From positions 11,544,501 through 11,608,500 of the forward strand of contig NC_091669.1 of the NCBI RefSeq assembly GCF_042453785.1: a stretch of DNA of 64,000 nucleotides. Direction: 5' to 3'. This stretch comes from Malus domestica. Lineage: Eukaryota > Streptophyta > Magnoliopsida > Rosales > Rosaceae. This document shows, in pieces, positions 38,792-50,848 of this stretch; position 1 is the stretch's first letter, and the number at the start of each line of letters is the position of its first letter. A program made the position numbers and the translations under genes. The notes under the pieces were generated by a model. It did no database searches. It was not told where the DNA came from and was given only the letters and a program-made list of their open reading frames with translations.

Positions 38792-39123
38792 AAAACAAAA
38801 AAATAGAAGGACAAATATACTCTTTTGTATGGAATAACTCTTGTTACTCAACAAACTACAAACAAGTCCACATAATGCTTCAAATTAAATTGTACATAAA
38901 CTAATAACTTCATATGATTTGTTCAGCTATTCGACCAAAATAACGAGAAAAGGAAATTGGTTCAGCTGCCAAGAACACTGCTTGCACCAAACAAAGTGTT
39001 TCATAGTCTGTCGGTCGTTCATGCATAGACCAACAAAAACATGTCACGAGGAACCCTCTTGTATTACTAAATGCACTTACTCGGTGAATAAAGCGTATAA
39101 CATATAACTTGCGTATTTTTTGT

Positions 39124-40045
39124 TTAGCTGATGAGAACATAACCTGCAGCACTTTCCGAGAGTCTACTCGCAACAGTTTTTCGTACCTGCGCATGAGACG
39201 AAGATTCTTGCTGAAACATCTTAACCAACTCTTGATGCTCTCGTTTTCTAACTTCAGCACAACCCCTAACAAGACATGAATGGCCGAAAACAGAGCAAAT
39301 GCACTTGGCGATCCTTCGTTCCCCGATATTATCGTCATCGTTCCCCAGCATTCCACCGATGTTGATTCCAAAATGCCCGGTGATGATAGAATGAACAAGG
39401 CCACGACCACCAAAAACTCCCAAGTTACGTGTCACTATGAAGCTTTTGTCCTAAAATTTGTAGTATTAGCAAAGAGTGAGATCCCCACTTTGTAAAAATC
39501 TGACAAATCGAATTGTGAAATAGATCTCGTAAATGAAATCATACACACTTCTCATAACAAAGAGAGAACATAACAGTAGAAAATGTTCATCTCATGTGGC
39601 ATGCGCTTCAGTGCAACTCATAATAGACAACACCAACTTGATACGACTTACGAATATTTATCCGAGCATAATGTGTCCAAACTTACCCATAACTATGTCA
39701 CAAAATTCTTACCAACAATATGATATATTGTGAGGAACATTTATTATACAAAGCAAAACATCAATGTTGCAATATTCGTTGGTTGTTCACAAATTTATGC
39801 TACAATTTCTCCTCGCTTAAATTACGATTCCACTGTATGCATAGTGAAATGAATTTCTCATCGGGATAAAATATTTGAGCTAATGAAAGTTATTTGTGAT
39901 GTTGCAAGGGATCAATGACAATTTAAGCATTTGAGTTTGTATGTAAACCTGCAACCATGGGCGGACAATGCTCTGCATTTGAGGTTGCAACCGTCCTACC
40001 ATCTGAAGAATGAGCATCCTATCCAAATCTTCTTTGTGAAGGTTC
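39124..40045 (-). pseudogene. Two-exon fragment of an unidentified gene, 5' end lost at a MITE
   Basis: On the minus strand an exon reading DLDRMLILQMVGRLQPQMQS then IVRPWLQ ends at 39949 with a GT donor. A second exon begins at 39450 after an AG acceptor and runs DKSFIVTRNLGVFGGRGL onward through CLVRGCAEVRKREHQELVKM and TVASRLSESA to a stop at 39124. Both are phase 0, so they join in frame to about 135 residues. Upstream, the frame runs straight into a MITE (about 40030-40215). On the far side of that MITE the minus strand again looks protein-like (GLDGIKRGMK). I do not recognise the family. It is probably the 3' end of a disrupted gene, but expression of the stump cannot be excluded. Confidence 0.5.
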
Positions 40046-40215
40046 TGGGATCCTTTAATCGAGTCAATTCATCGTACATTAAGCGGTCATAAATCATTCT
40101 AAATTTTTTTATTTAAAATTGAACATAAATAGTATTTGACAAAAATTGACTGTACTATTTATAATGAACAGACACGATTAAATGATTATCTGGATCCTCA
40201 CAAAGACAATCCGAA
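40030..40215. mobile_element. MITE abutting the gene fragment
   Basis: One end reads ATCTTCTTTGTGAAGG then GGGATCC. The other reads GGATCCTCACAAAG then CCGAAGAT, an imperfect inverted repeat. The interior has TTATTTAAAATTGAACATAA, shared with a second copy at 61016-61233. The ends are approximate. Confidence 0.6.
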
Positions 40216-41303
40216 GATAGTCTTCATTCCCCTTTTAATACCATCAAGTCCACAGTGTCCTTCTATAGAAAGTAACCTATAAATTGTTTTATCTGTTTAA
40301 GAATTATTTGACAAGAACTATATATTTTGGATTTAATACAGATAAACTAATTTTGATAAGTATTTTCTATAATTATGTAAATTTATATATCACAATGTCT
40401 TTTTTCTGTAAAACATTTTTCTAATAAGTTTTTGGGAGAATAAAAAATAATTATTTCCAAACATTCTTCTACCCTCAAGGAGACCAATCTTCAATTTGAG
40501 CGATTCTTTTCACTTCCTAATTTAATTGTTTTATTGTAATATCTGATTCAATAAAATTGTTAATGGGGATTTTTGGGGTTTCGATGCTCACATCCGCACA
40601 TTGTTAAAGGAACATTAAAGAGAAAAATATTTGCCTACTAGAACGAGTGAAATTCAAATTACATTTCAAAAGTAAATTTAAATTACAAAAATTAAAATCT
40701 AAAAGAAAAGTAATTTTCACATTCCATATATTTTGGGTCTCTGCATTCCACAACCACAAGTTGTTTCTGCTAACTAATTTCGTTTGGATTAACTAAATTT
40801 TGAGGCTAAGAAAAAGAAACGAGTGTGTGAAAGTAAAAGAAGAACGTGAAATCACTTGCCGTTTGAATTCTAATATTTCCTTTTTTTTTAATTGAAAAAA
40901 GTATATTATCTTTCTACTAAATAAAAATTAAATTAACCATTAGTGTGCTAATTACAATACGACGCTACGGCGCTTTTCTGCCAACAAGCAACCTAAAAAA
41001 CGACCCTAAAAACCTTTCTAGTCCTCGACCAGCAAGCCCATCTAATCTCACCGTCAATCTTAAACCCTCAAATCTCACCCTCACAGCCGGTCGATTCCTT
41101 CTGCAATCAGCCCACGCGGACGGCCTGGATTAAAAACCAAGCGACCGTCACAACAAAAACCTAACAGCCCGTAAATTTAACATCCCCGCTGACGTTACCA
41201 GTTCTCCTCCTTAATCAGTCCACCAAGAAAAGAAAAAAACGGGGTGTCGCAAATAAAAGGCGAACGATAGAGAGAGGATTTTGTAATGTCGTTTTGGGAG
41301 ATT

Positions 41304-41344
<41 letters not shown>

Positions 41345-41462
41345 GAGTGAGAGACTGAGGGTTTTGGTTTTCTGTTTGGCTGATCGGAAAATCTCTAGCC
41401 GCAAAGAAAGTTTTTTCCTGGGAAATTTTTTTCTCCGATTATATTTTTTAGGAGAGAGAGGG
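40216..41462. promoter_or_regulatory. Promoter and leader of the GIP1-like gene
   Basis: The proximal part (40950-41280) is relatively GC-rich and T-poor, typical of a housekeeping promoter. A (GA)15 tract lies at 41305-41334 in the probable 5' UTR. A short upstream frame ATG TCG TTT TGG GAG ATT TAG (41286-41306) would be a uORF if transcription starts before it. The frame upstream of the chosen start is open for about 33 codons but has no ATG. Confidence 0.45.
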
Positions 41463-42251
41463 ATGGGGAGCGAGACGAAGAATGGAGTGGCGGCAGCGGC
41501 GGCGCAGTTTCCGCCGATGACGAATAAGATTATACAGAGCCTGAAGGAGATTGTTAACTGTCCGGAGCCTGAGATCTACTCGGTGCTTAAAGAGTGCAAT
41601 ATGGACCCGAACGACGCCGTTCAGCGCCTGCTCTCTTTAGGTTTTTATGCTGCGCCACCACCTTTTTATTTCTCGGTCCTATTTATTATAAATCAAATTT
41701 GGATGTTTTAGGTTTGGGGAAAGAATGAAAAATGTAGGCTTTATTTAGTAATTTTTTGTTTGGATGCCGAGAAACCGTAGGAGGAGATAAACCAAATTTA
41801 AAGTTATGAATGTTGTGAAATTTTGGGTTTATTGCCGGGAAAATTAGAAGTTTGATTTTTTGTTTCCGGGAAAATTTAGAAGGTTTGATTTTTCCGGAGC
41901 AAATTGGTTGCACAGGGTTGACTAACCTTGCTTGTTTTGATATTTAACCAAAATTTTAAACAAATTTATAATGGCATTGTTAGACGTTTTGGTTTACATT
42001 TTTCTTCATCCAAGCAATGCATTAGGATGATCTAATTTGTATTGTACTACTTACTGGCTGATTGCTAAGAGTGCTGATATGTAGACCCTAACGGTTGTTT
42101 CGATTTTTTTAGTTTAGAGATGATAGAAGATAACAATTTTTATTTCAAAGACAGAAATTTATTAAGCATTGCATTTTTTATGGCGATTTAAAGAAAATCT
42201 AGGCGGTTGCTTATTCAATATTGATTTAGTAAGGTGGCCATAGCTATCCGC

Positions 42252-42291
<40 letters not shown>

Positions 42292-42418
42292 ATGTCTTAT
42301 TTTCTGTTTCTCTTTAGTGTGTTGCATTTAAGTTTTGTTTAATCGATGGAATTTTCTTCCGCTATCTAATAATCTCTTTAAGTCATCTTTGATTTAGTAT
42401 TCTCCAAATGTGTAGATA

Positions 42419-42454
<36 letters not shown>

Positions 42455-45400
42455 ATGTCTTATTTTCTGTTTCTCTTTAGTGTGTTGCATTTAAGTTTTG
42501 TTTAATCGATGGAATTTTCTTCCGCTATCTAATAATCTCTTTAAGTCATCTTTGATTTAGTATTCTCCAAATGTGTAGATACTTTTCATGAAGTCAAGAG
42601 CAAACGTGAAAGAAGGAAAGAGGTACCCTTGCTAAAATGCGCTCCCTTTTTTCAGTGGTTACATCATTTATTTCTTTTTGTACTTTATATTTTATCTTGT
42701 TATGTCATGGTATTTTAAAAATCCCAGATAAAGGAGACACAAGACTCCAAGCCACGAGTTCACAGCGCAGGTTCAAATCGTGGTGCTAAAGGTAGTAATG
42801 AGCATACTGGTGGATGGTGTGGATCAACTCAAACTGGTTCCAATGGTATGTTGATCTTATTGTGTAAAATCACTATCTAGTTCTTGTATGAGTAGCATTG
42901 CTGTGTATTTTAGTATCGCATGTTTTTAATTGTGAACTGCCTGTTTTCCTTTTGTTAGAGCCCGGTAAAGCTGCTTATAAGGGACAAAATGGGTTTGTTT
43001 CACCTCATACTCCAGCTTCTCACTTTACAGGAGGAGCCACAAGCCAGCAACCTTCATCTCAGCGGTAAGTTTAAACTGAAGTTTTAGTGTCATCTGTTTC
43101 TTATATGAAATTAGCTGTGGGGGTGACATCATGCATGAGCCGTACATTTTCCCGAGCAATTTTGCATTTGTTGATTCAGGATAGTTTACTTCCATAACTA
43201 TGCATGTACGAGGGATGGGTATTTGAATATTAGTAAGTAAAGCAAAGGTGGAGAAATGTGAAAGGATAGGAGAGGGGGAGGGGAAGGGGAAGGGACAGAG
43301 TGGAGCTGTCTTTTTTCCCTCAAGTTGTTTAGTTCAGTGGTTTGAACAGGGCAGGTTTCCTTGTTTTCTTTTATTGTTTTATTAATATCATAATACCCTT
43401 CTATTATTAAAGTAACTGATGAAAGAACTAGAATCAGAAACAGTTATTCAGATTAGTCAGATCTTCTTATGTACTTTTTATTACTCAATACTCATGCAAG
43501 TCATCGTTCAATATCTGCTGCAGTGAATCTTTTAGTACTTCAATAAGGCCAGGTGATGCAGTCTGTGTATCTCTACAACCTTCTACGGGAAATCAATCTA
43601 CTTCCGGAACCAGCTTGGGGAATCTTTCAATGGCCGACATTGTTAAGATGGGTAGACCACCTAGCATGGGCTCACGTATTTTATCTGATACATCTTTGCA
43701 TCAGGATGCATTTTCTACAAATTCATGTAATAGCCACGTTGAATCTTCCCAAACAGAGATGCACCAATATATGCACTTTCATAATCCTCGTGTGTCAGAG
43801 ATGATACATAAAACTGGTGATAGTGCTGGACAGAACGATTTCCATGATGAATGGCCTGTGATTGAGCAGCCAACGGCTGTAAATAGGTCATCAGCTTTAA
43901 ATGCAAATCAATCTAAGTTTTATATCAATGAATCCAATGTGCCAAGGGATTACCAGTCACATAAGGTCCAACTATCAGAGGGGAATATTAGTAGCGAAAG
44001 TCTTAGTTCAGACTGCATTGCTTTTGCTTCCAGTAGACAGAAGATGGTGGATGGTTCCGGTGGAAAATCATATTATGTTGATGATTTGTCTTCCAATTCT
44101 AGTTCCGACGAATCTCGTAGGTCTGCATATGAGGATGGAAAAGGTAATTATTTTTGTGTTATATACGTATTTGGGATGATCGTTTACTCAATTACACATA
44201 CGATATAAGAGATCATTGCTAATGACATTCATGATGCTAGAATCTATATCAATCCAGATCATTGTATTGTAATGGATAACATATAAAAACATTATGGTTG
44301 TTATTGTGTTGGTTACATCCATGGTTGTTTGAATTGTTAGATCTATCGTCTTCAGCTGAATGAAACACGTCTCTACATTTCTGTGTCTCATTTTTGTCAG
44401 TTTAACCTTCTTTGGCTGCTTTTAGAATTTCACGTTTAGTTCTTTTCTATGTTATGAAAGTTTTGTGACTGGTATAAGCTCAAGTTTATCTGTTACTTTT
44501 ATTTGTTGACATACTAATACTTTTTTTTTTTTTTGCATGGTAAAAATTGCTCCTAGCACTTTGTCCTTTAACCTTCACTAAAATTGGTAATAATAGAGGA
44601 AGTTGCTTGAGAATAGTCTAAATGTGCTTGAGTAGCCAATTGACTCTTTTTTTGCAAAATATTTTGTTTCATTTTGAAGTCCTGATACTTTTTTTATGCA
44701 TCTAAACTCTGTTCGGACTAGATTTGTGGAGTTGTTGATGTTATCTTCCCCCCTAGTCCTCAACCTAAAATGTGGTATTTTGAAACTGAAAACAATGGTG
44801 CTTAGGTTTGGATTTTGTTTATGAAACTGAAATGTCTTTGATGAAGGGTTTGTGATTGTTCTGGCGGTGAAAGGTTGCTTTACCTCCATATCATATGGCT
44901 AACTGTTTGAAAGAAAGTAGTTTTGATTCTGAAATCTTATTATTGTCGCCATCCGGTAAGAAGTTTATGCTACCCTTTCTTATTGTCTTTCTTGTTCATT
45001 ACTTTTGTGTATTTCCAGGAACTGTTATTGATTCAAATGCACCATATCCAAATCATTCTGCCTCTAATGATGTTTCTGTGGCATCAGCTACTATGAGAAT
45101 GCAACAACTGAATTTAAGAAAGGAGGAAGATCAAGATAATTGTGCAGTAGTCCTTCCAAATAATTTGCAAGAATTGGCTGCCGATTGTTCGCATTTGAGT
45201 TTTGGCACCTTTAGACCGTCTCAAGGTTCTGCATTATCCAGCAAGCCATCTAATTCCGTGAAAAATGACTTGGGAGGATCTTCTGCAGGAGAAGCAGGAG
45301 TTGATGTTTTCTCAGCTGGGCGCTTGGATACAAGGTATGAGTTTTTCACTTAGTTCAAATCTATCATATAGTTGTAATGTCTCTTAAATTTTTGAATTTT

Positions 45401-47515
45401 TTTTCCTGTTCAGAAATTCAGGGTACAATCATGACGAACTTCTTGGATACATGTATAATACTGGGAGAGCAAGCATAGGTGCTAAAAATTATGATTTTCC
45501 AGTACCTTCACAGCCAGATCTGATAAAACAGGATATCCTTGAAGCAACCCATGGACATAGAGACAGCTCTACCTCATCACTACGTAATTTTAATTCTGAG
45601 AACATTGAAAGAGCAACTTCTGGATTGCCCTTTGCAAAGGCAGATCCTGAATTCAGAAATATTCCTCTTCAAAACAATATGGTAAGAGTTATATTTCTTA
45701 ACTTTCTGCATTCTTTTATGCCCAACTTATAAGGAGGATTTGTTTGCTGCTGAATCATGGAAAGTGTTCATTTTTTGACTGAATTTTATGAGTAGTTACT
45801 TGTATACAATATTGCCAAATGTTGATGATTCTAATTGGTTTAGTTTTTAACCAAGACTTGTTTCTATGCTATGGAATGTTGATCTGTATACAACATTAAT
45901 GATTTTCTGTTCATGGAGTTGGCTTAACAAATTTATTACACTTTTCATGGTACCGTGGTTTTCTGAGCATTTTCATGTGTTACACTGTACACATTAAGAA
46001 AAATCATGTTGGAAAATATGCACATCTACTGTCTGTTGGTGTAGCAATCCCTACTTGTAACTGCTCTGCTGATTTGCCTACTCCTTTGATGGAATTTCTA
46101 GTTGAATCTGAGTATGTTTTCAAGAAAGAGCATTTCTGGTGTTATAGCTAATCCCTGATAGATTTGTTCTCTATCCATCATCATCTATTATCCGATATCT
46201 CTTTTGCCGTCTTCATTGGTGTTGCCAGTCTTGTCTAATTTTTATTTTCTTTCAGGGTTTTGAACATTGTGATTATGTATGTGGCCTGATTTCCTTGTAT
46301 TCTTGTTGTTCTCTCTCTCTCTCCCCCTTTGGAAAAAAAATTCCGCAGGCATATTCAGATTCTATACGAAGTGATCTATTGGAGTCATTCCAACAGTTTT
46401 TGGTGAAGCCATCTGTGCCTTCAAGATACAACAGTGTAGTTTCATCCGTAAAGAACCCAACTAGTTCCATGTCCGAGGTAAGTGATGGGTGACCCCACAT
46501 CGTTCAGTGCATTAAACCCCTCTTGAATTTGATGCCCACATGCAAATTATTATTATTATTATGGAATAAATGAAATAAGGCAGTGTTTGCCGATATCCGT
46601 GGCATTAAACCATACAGGCTCTGAGACCAGGCGCTGTACCGTTATCTGAGGTGTCTTCTGTACTTCCTCAGCGCCATGCAGCCCGTTCATATGCTCAACC
46701 TACCCATTCTTACGAACAGTTAGCAAACATTATTGGGTACCCTTCCATGCCTCAGGCTCAGAACTACTCGCCTATGCCATCAAATTTGCAGCAAGAATAT
46801 CTAGGTGGTAGTGCATTCCATCAGTCAGGGGCTAGCATGGAATACAACTTCCCTCAGTATAGAAGTGGAGCCTCAGTAAGCAGATTGCCTACGTCTGCTG
46901 CTGCTGCTGGTCGTGGAAGTTTTGGGGCCTCTAATAACAATCACGGGAGTTTCTTGCATAATGCATCTGCTACTCCCGGCAGCATAGCTGACTATGATGA
47001 TGTTTTCCGCCCTCAGTACAAGGATGGAAACCATTTAACCGCTCTTTATCAGGTAGAGATTTAAACATAGAAGTAGGTAGGCGCAATTTGTGTTTGTGCA
47101 TCTTATTACTTGTAATGTGCTTCAGAGCAGTAGTTCAGCATGACTTCTGATTTGATATTCACTGTTTCGGATACTGATTTCTGATGATTGGCCGCCGTGT
47201 CTATGATTTTCATTTCTCCACTATAAAGTTTCTGTTTTCCGTGGATTCCAGAGTTCAAGAACATTGCCTTCCGTTCCAGACAGTGCATTTAACAACTTAC
47301 TTGGGCAGAATCAACAGCATGCAGGATATCGACAAGGGCAGGCTGGACAGCTGCCGTCCCAGTTGCAGAGTTATCGAGGACACCCGGATTTCTATCATTC
47401 CCAAGTGGACGTAACACAAGAACTTCAGCGGCAACGCCTCAATGATTTAGGCTTAGGAGGTTTCCAAGACCTGTCACCTCAGCAGTTGCACCAGATTTGG
47501 CAGGGGACCTACTAG
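41463..47515 (+). CDS. GBF-interacting protein 1-like (GIP1_N/DUF1296 domain)
   Basis: This is a plant nuclear protein whose family founder binds G-box bZIP factors and raises their DNA binding. Ten coding exons were assembled: 41463-41640, 42579-42622, 42728-42845, 42959-43064, 43524-44143, 45019-45334, 45414-45681, 46349-46477, 46618-47052 and 47252-47515. All have GT/AG borders and keep frame, giving 826 codons (825 residues). That is close to the long Arabidopsis paralogue (about 840) and longer than GIP1 itself. The UBA-like GIP1_N domain is at residues about 14-75: NKIIQSLKEIVNCPEPEIYS, then LKECNMDPNDAVQRLLSLDT and FHEVKSKRERRKE. The conserved LSMADIVKMGRP word follows in exon 5. The rest is low-complexity, rich in Ser, Gln and Asn. 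Intron 1 carries a 163-bp tandem duplication that copies the splice acceptor. The stop TAG follows WQGTY. Confidence 0.93.
42252..42586. repeat. 163-bp tandem duplication including a splice acceptor
   Basis: Copy 1 (from the AT tract to 42423) and copy 2 (to 42586) are offset by exactly 163 bp and look identical from GATGTCTTATTTTCTG through GTGTAGATACTTTT. The unit includes the (TA)n tract, the branch and pyrimidine region, the TAG acceptor and the first 8 bases of exon 2. Only copy 2 continues into the coding sequence CATGAAGTC. Confidence 0.92.
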
Positions 47516-48120
47516 TAGAAAGTTTTCCCTCTCTCATTTTTCTTTCATTTTTTGTTTTCTGCAATGGGGCTTGTAGTGAGTTTGGAGTTGCCAAATTAGG
47601 GTGTCACTTTAGTTCAGAATCTACGGGGGTTCTGTCTGGCTGTCCAATTGTACATACTCTAAACGGGGAAGTTATCGTTTTTTGCCTTGTGCCTCGACGA
47701 TGCATCTTACGAAACTGTGTTGGGGCATGAATTCTACGTTCAATGCGATAACTTGCAATTTTTGTTTCTACTACTGAAGAAGGCTTAAAAGCTCGACGGA
47801 ATTCTCGCTTTACCTGTTTTCTCCGGTGGATATCTTATGAAAAGATTGAGTTGGTAGATTTGTACTTAAATATAATACATGTAAGTGTTGGAAAAGTCAG
47901 TTGGGAGGTAGGCAGTGAGAGTGATATTACCGTTGTGATATAATTAGTGATTAATTTTGTGCATGGTGTCACTTAATCTTCTCCTAATTCTGGATCATTC
48001 TTTTTGGTTTGCTTCATAAAACTATTGGTAGAAATGTTGCTATTTATTCACACGTTCTGAACACATCTTCTGGTGAATCTCTTGTGACTGCAAAGACTGC
48101 GTGCTTGAACGGGTTCGCTA
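47516..48120 (+). promoter_or_regulatory. GIP1-like 3' region and AHL16 promoter
   Basis: Only 605 bp separate the GIP1-like stop from the AHL16 start on the same strand, so the GIP1-like 3' UTR and the AHL16 promoter and leader share this interval. Candidate weak signals such as AATATAATA near 47869 are present, but none decides a transcription start. Confidence 0.4.
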
Positions 48121-48912
48121 ATGGCAGGAGGTGCAGATCTGGCGGCTCCTTCCGTTGTGTCGAAAACTGTAATTGATCGGAGACAAGATGCCGATAAAAG
48201 CAACAGTCACCACAGGCCTGGGATTGATGCAATGCCTATGGCACCCAAGTTGCCTAAGGAAGTGACACCGGTTCCTGCGGGGGAGACTCTTCGCCGGCCG
48301 CGTGGGAGGCCAGCAGGTTCGAAGAACAAGCCGAAGCCGCCCATCATAGTCACCCGCGACAGCGCTAATGCGCTTCGTGCTCATGCAATGGAGGTAAGTT
48401 CTGGCTGTGATGTGAGTGAGAGTTTAACCAACTTTGCAAGGAGGAAGCAGAGGGGCATTTGCATATTGAGTGGAAGTGGCTGTGTGACCAATGTCACACT
48501 GCGACAACCAGCTTCATCTGGCGCTATCGTGACCCTCCATGGCCGGTTTGAAATCCTCTCATTGCTCGGGTCAATCCTACCCCCGCCAGCCCCTCCAGGG
48601 ATCACAGGTCTAACCATATATCTTGCAGGGGCTCAGGGGCAGGTTATGGGAGGGGGTGTGGTCGGTGCGCTCATTGCTTCGGGCCCTGTGGTGATCATGG
48701 CTGCTTCGTTCATGAACGCCACTTTTGATCGCCTGCCACAGGATGAAGAGGAAGTTGCTGCGGCTTTGCAAAATCAGCACCACCAAAACGGCCGCCACCA
48801 CCACGTGGACATCTCGGATTTATATGGACTTCCTCAGAACCTGATCACTAATGGTAATGTCCCTCCTGAGGTGTACTCCTGGGGATCCGGCCGAACTATG
48901 TCAAAAACTTGA
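48121..48912 (+). CDS. AHL16: AT-hook motif nuclear-localized protein 16 (TEK-like)
   Basis: An intronless 263-residue chromatin protein. A single type-I AT-hook sits at residues 59-74 ([16 protein letters not shown]), which binds the minor groove of AT-rich DNA. A PPC/DUF296 domain follows at about 86-206 with the clade-A core GRFEIL at 141-146, used for trimerisation and partner binding. The absence of introns fits clade A. Start MAGG, the segment QNGR, the PQNLITNGN word and the YSWG...MSK ending match Arabidopsis AHL16/TEK over the full length. TEK is known to silence transposons and to act in the tapetum for pollen-wall nexine formation; that this gene does the same is inference. It lies 293 bp from the 3' end of the convergent PPR gene. 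Confidence 0.92.
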   Translation: MAGGADLAAPSVVSKTVIDRRQDADKSNSHHRPGIDAMPMAPKLPKEVTPVPAGETLRRPRGRPAGSKNKPKPPIIVTRDSANALRAHAMEVSSGCDVSESLTNFARRKQRGICILSGSGCVTNVTLRQPASSGAIVTLHGRFEILSLLGSILPPPAPPGITGLTIYLAGAQGQVMGGGVVGALIASGPVVIMAASFMNATFDRLPQDEEEVAAALQNQHHQNGRHHHVDISDLYGLPQNLITNGNVPPEVYSWGSGRTMSKT

Positions 48913-49204
48913 GTTGCAAGAAATCAATGTCTGTATCAGTAAGTGGTGATTAATATTCTGGAGATACGTCATCTCTCCAGTAGCATTAAGCTATATCGAA
49001 AGAGTTTCGAATTCCTTTATTACTGCTTGCTTTCATGTGACCTACATTGAATATATAAATCATGTAACCACTGCAAGAGCAGCTATATAAAATACAGTTG
49101 ATCTACTTCACTTCTGTTCTATGCCTTTACTTCGTGCACAAATTCGGTTTCTGAAAAACGCACAATCTTCTGCAAATGATAGTTTGATGCTAAAGCATCG
49201 TAAC

Positions 49205-50848
49205 CTACCCCATTTCGGGAATCATAAACCCCAACTCATCCAACAGAGAATAGATCTCTGGGGCTTTGTGATGTAGCCTTCCACCGGCTATAAACTCATG
49301 AACCTCTCCGTCCACTTCGATCAAACTACACCCCGGTTCTTTCTCTATCTTCTGTTCCTTCATCGATAGCCTCTCCTTCATCGCTTCCTGAAACCGACTA
49401 GAGGCAGCATAGACATTTGACATAAGAACATAACCGCAGCTGTCATTTGGGTCCAATTCGATTACACGCTTTGCTGCTCGTTTTGCCATCTCAATGTTAC
49501 TGTGCTTCCTACAAGATGAGAGCAATGACCCCCAAATAATGGCATCTGCTTTTACCGGCATGTTATCTATAAGCTCTTCTGCTTCTTCAAGAAGTCCTGC
49601 CCTGCCTAACACATTAACCATGCAACTATAGTGCTTTATCGAAGGTTCAATCTTATAACTTCGTGTCATTTTCGAGAGATAATCCCTTGCTTTCTCCACC
49701 TTCCCCGAATGATTACACGCTGTTAGGACCCCAAGAAAACTGACACCATCCGGTATAAAATTTGAAGTTTCAAGCCTCGAGAACAGCTCAATTGCTTCCT
49801 CCTCGCAACCGTTAACGGCCAGGCCCATGATCATGGTGTTCCAACAGGACAACCCTTTATTCGGGGCAGCCTCAAAAACACGAAGAGCCTTTTCGATGCT
49901 TCCGCATTTGCAGTACATGTTTGTAATCGCCGTGACAACAATTCCATTCATTTCAATCCCATTTTTCTTTATGTATTCATGAATCCACTCCCCTTGTCCA
50001 ATTGCTCCCAACTGAGCAGAAGCATTCAACAAGCTCACCATTGTAAACTCACTAGGCCTAATCCTCTCCTTCTGCATTTCACCAAAAAACTCCAATGCCT
50101 CTGCATACTTCCCATTCCTAACAAATCCGCTAGTCATCGAATTCCAAGAAACTGAATCCCTCGAAGGCATCTTATCAAACAGCCTCTTGGATTCACTCAC
50201 TTCACCACATTTGAAAAGGCCCATGATCATAGAATTCCATGCAACATTGTCACATTCCAAGTCCTCATCAAACAGTTTTCTTGCGTCACTCAGAAACCCA
50301 CAATTTGCATACATGTGTATAATCGCGTTTCGCGTGAATTCATCACTTTCGAGACCCAACTTTATAACTCTTCCATGAAGCTGGGCTCCGTCTTTGGCAA
50401 GGCCAACTTGAGAATAAGCCTTGAAAACTGAAGGGTAAGTCAATCTCTGTGGCTCAATTTCTGAAGCTACCAGCATTTCAATGAAAAGAGAGACTGCGGT
50501 TTTCGGGTTTTGGCTTTCGGAGAAGCCTCTAATGATGGTGTTCCAAATGAAGGGGTTTGGCTTTTTTATGCGTCTGAAAACCATGTAGGCATAGTTGATG
50601 TCTCCGGCTCGGGAGGCAGAGAAGGCCAGAAGCCGGCTGGCGACGACCGTGTCCTTGGTTAGGCCAGTTTTGAGGAGGTGGGCGTGGATTTTTTGGAGGT
50701 CTTTCATGGAGGTGCATTGGTTTTCTAGCATGGAGAGGTGTGGATTTTCTGAGATGAATTTGGATATGGAGGCAGAAGTAGTGAAAGAGCAACAGCATGG
50801 TGTCATATTTCTTGTGGCTCTTGTTTTCTGTTTTTGAGTTGTACCCAA
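49205..50848 (-). CDS. PPR protein, PLS class with E/E+ tail (At2g42920-like)
   Basis: An intronless 547-residue organellar RNA-binding protein. About ten PLS-type repeats run from residue 60 onward; clear units include NPFIWNTIIRGFSESQNP, DNVAWNSMIMGLFKCGEV and DSVSWNSMTSGFVRNGKY. The E domain starts near ADAIIWGSLLSSCRKHSN and continues through EKEPGCSLIEVDGEVHEFIA to the terminus. There is no DYW cytidine deaminase domain, so if it edits RNA it would recruit one in trans. The first 35 residues are rich in Thr, Ser, Arg and Lys, compatible with chloroplast or mitochondrial targeting. Two further methionines (at residues 15 and 40) could be alternative starts; the first is kept because the presequence would otherwise be short. 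The closest family member I recall is the chloroplast-predicted Arabidopsis protein At2g42920. Confidence 0.93.
   Translation of the reverse strand: MGTTQKQKTRATRNMTPCCCSFTTSASISKFISENPHLSMLENQCTSMKDLQKIHAHLLKTGLTKDTVVASRLLAFSASRAGDINYAYMVFRRIKKPNPFIWNTIIRGFSESQNPKTAVSLFIEMLVASEIEPQRLTYPSVFKAYSQVGLAKDGAQLHGRVIKLGLESDEFTRNAIIHMYANCGFLSDARKLFDEDLECDNVAWNSMIMGLFKCGEVSESKRLFDKMPSRDSVSWNSMTSGFVRNGKYAEALEFFGEMQKERIRPSEFTMVSLLNASAQLGAIGQGEWIHEYIKKNGIEMNGIVVTAITNMYCKCGSIEKALRVFEAAPNKGLSCWNTMIMGLAVNGCEEEAIELFSRLETSNFIPDGVSFLGVLTACNHSGKVEKARDYLSKMTRSYKIEPSIKHYSCMVNVLGRAGLLEEAEELIDNMPVKADAIIWGSLLSSCRKHSNIEMAKRAAKRVIELDPNDSCGYVLMSNVYAASSRFQEAMKERLSMKEQKIEKEPGCSLIEVDGEVHEFIAGGRLHHKAPEIYSLLDELGFMIPEMG

Noticed and set aside
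38910..39413. 167-residue minus-strand frame
   Set aside because: It overlaps the better-supported exon frame (39124-39450) that has a matching splice acceptor and a phase-compatible partner exon.
43553..44179. Extra plus-strand frames within the GIP1-like gene
   Set aside because: They are alternative frames of exon 5, which keeps phase only in the annotated frame.
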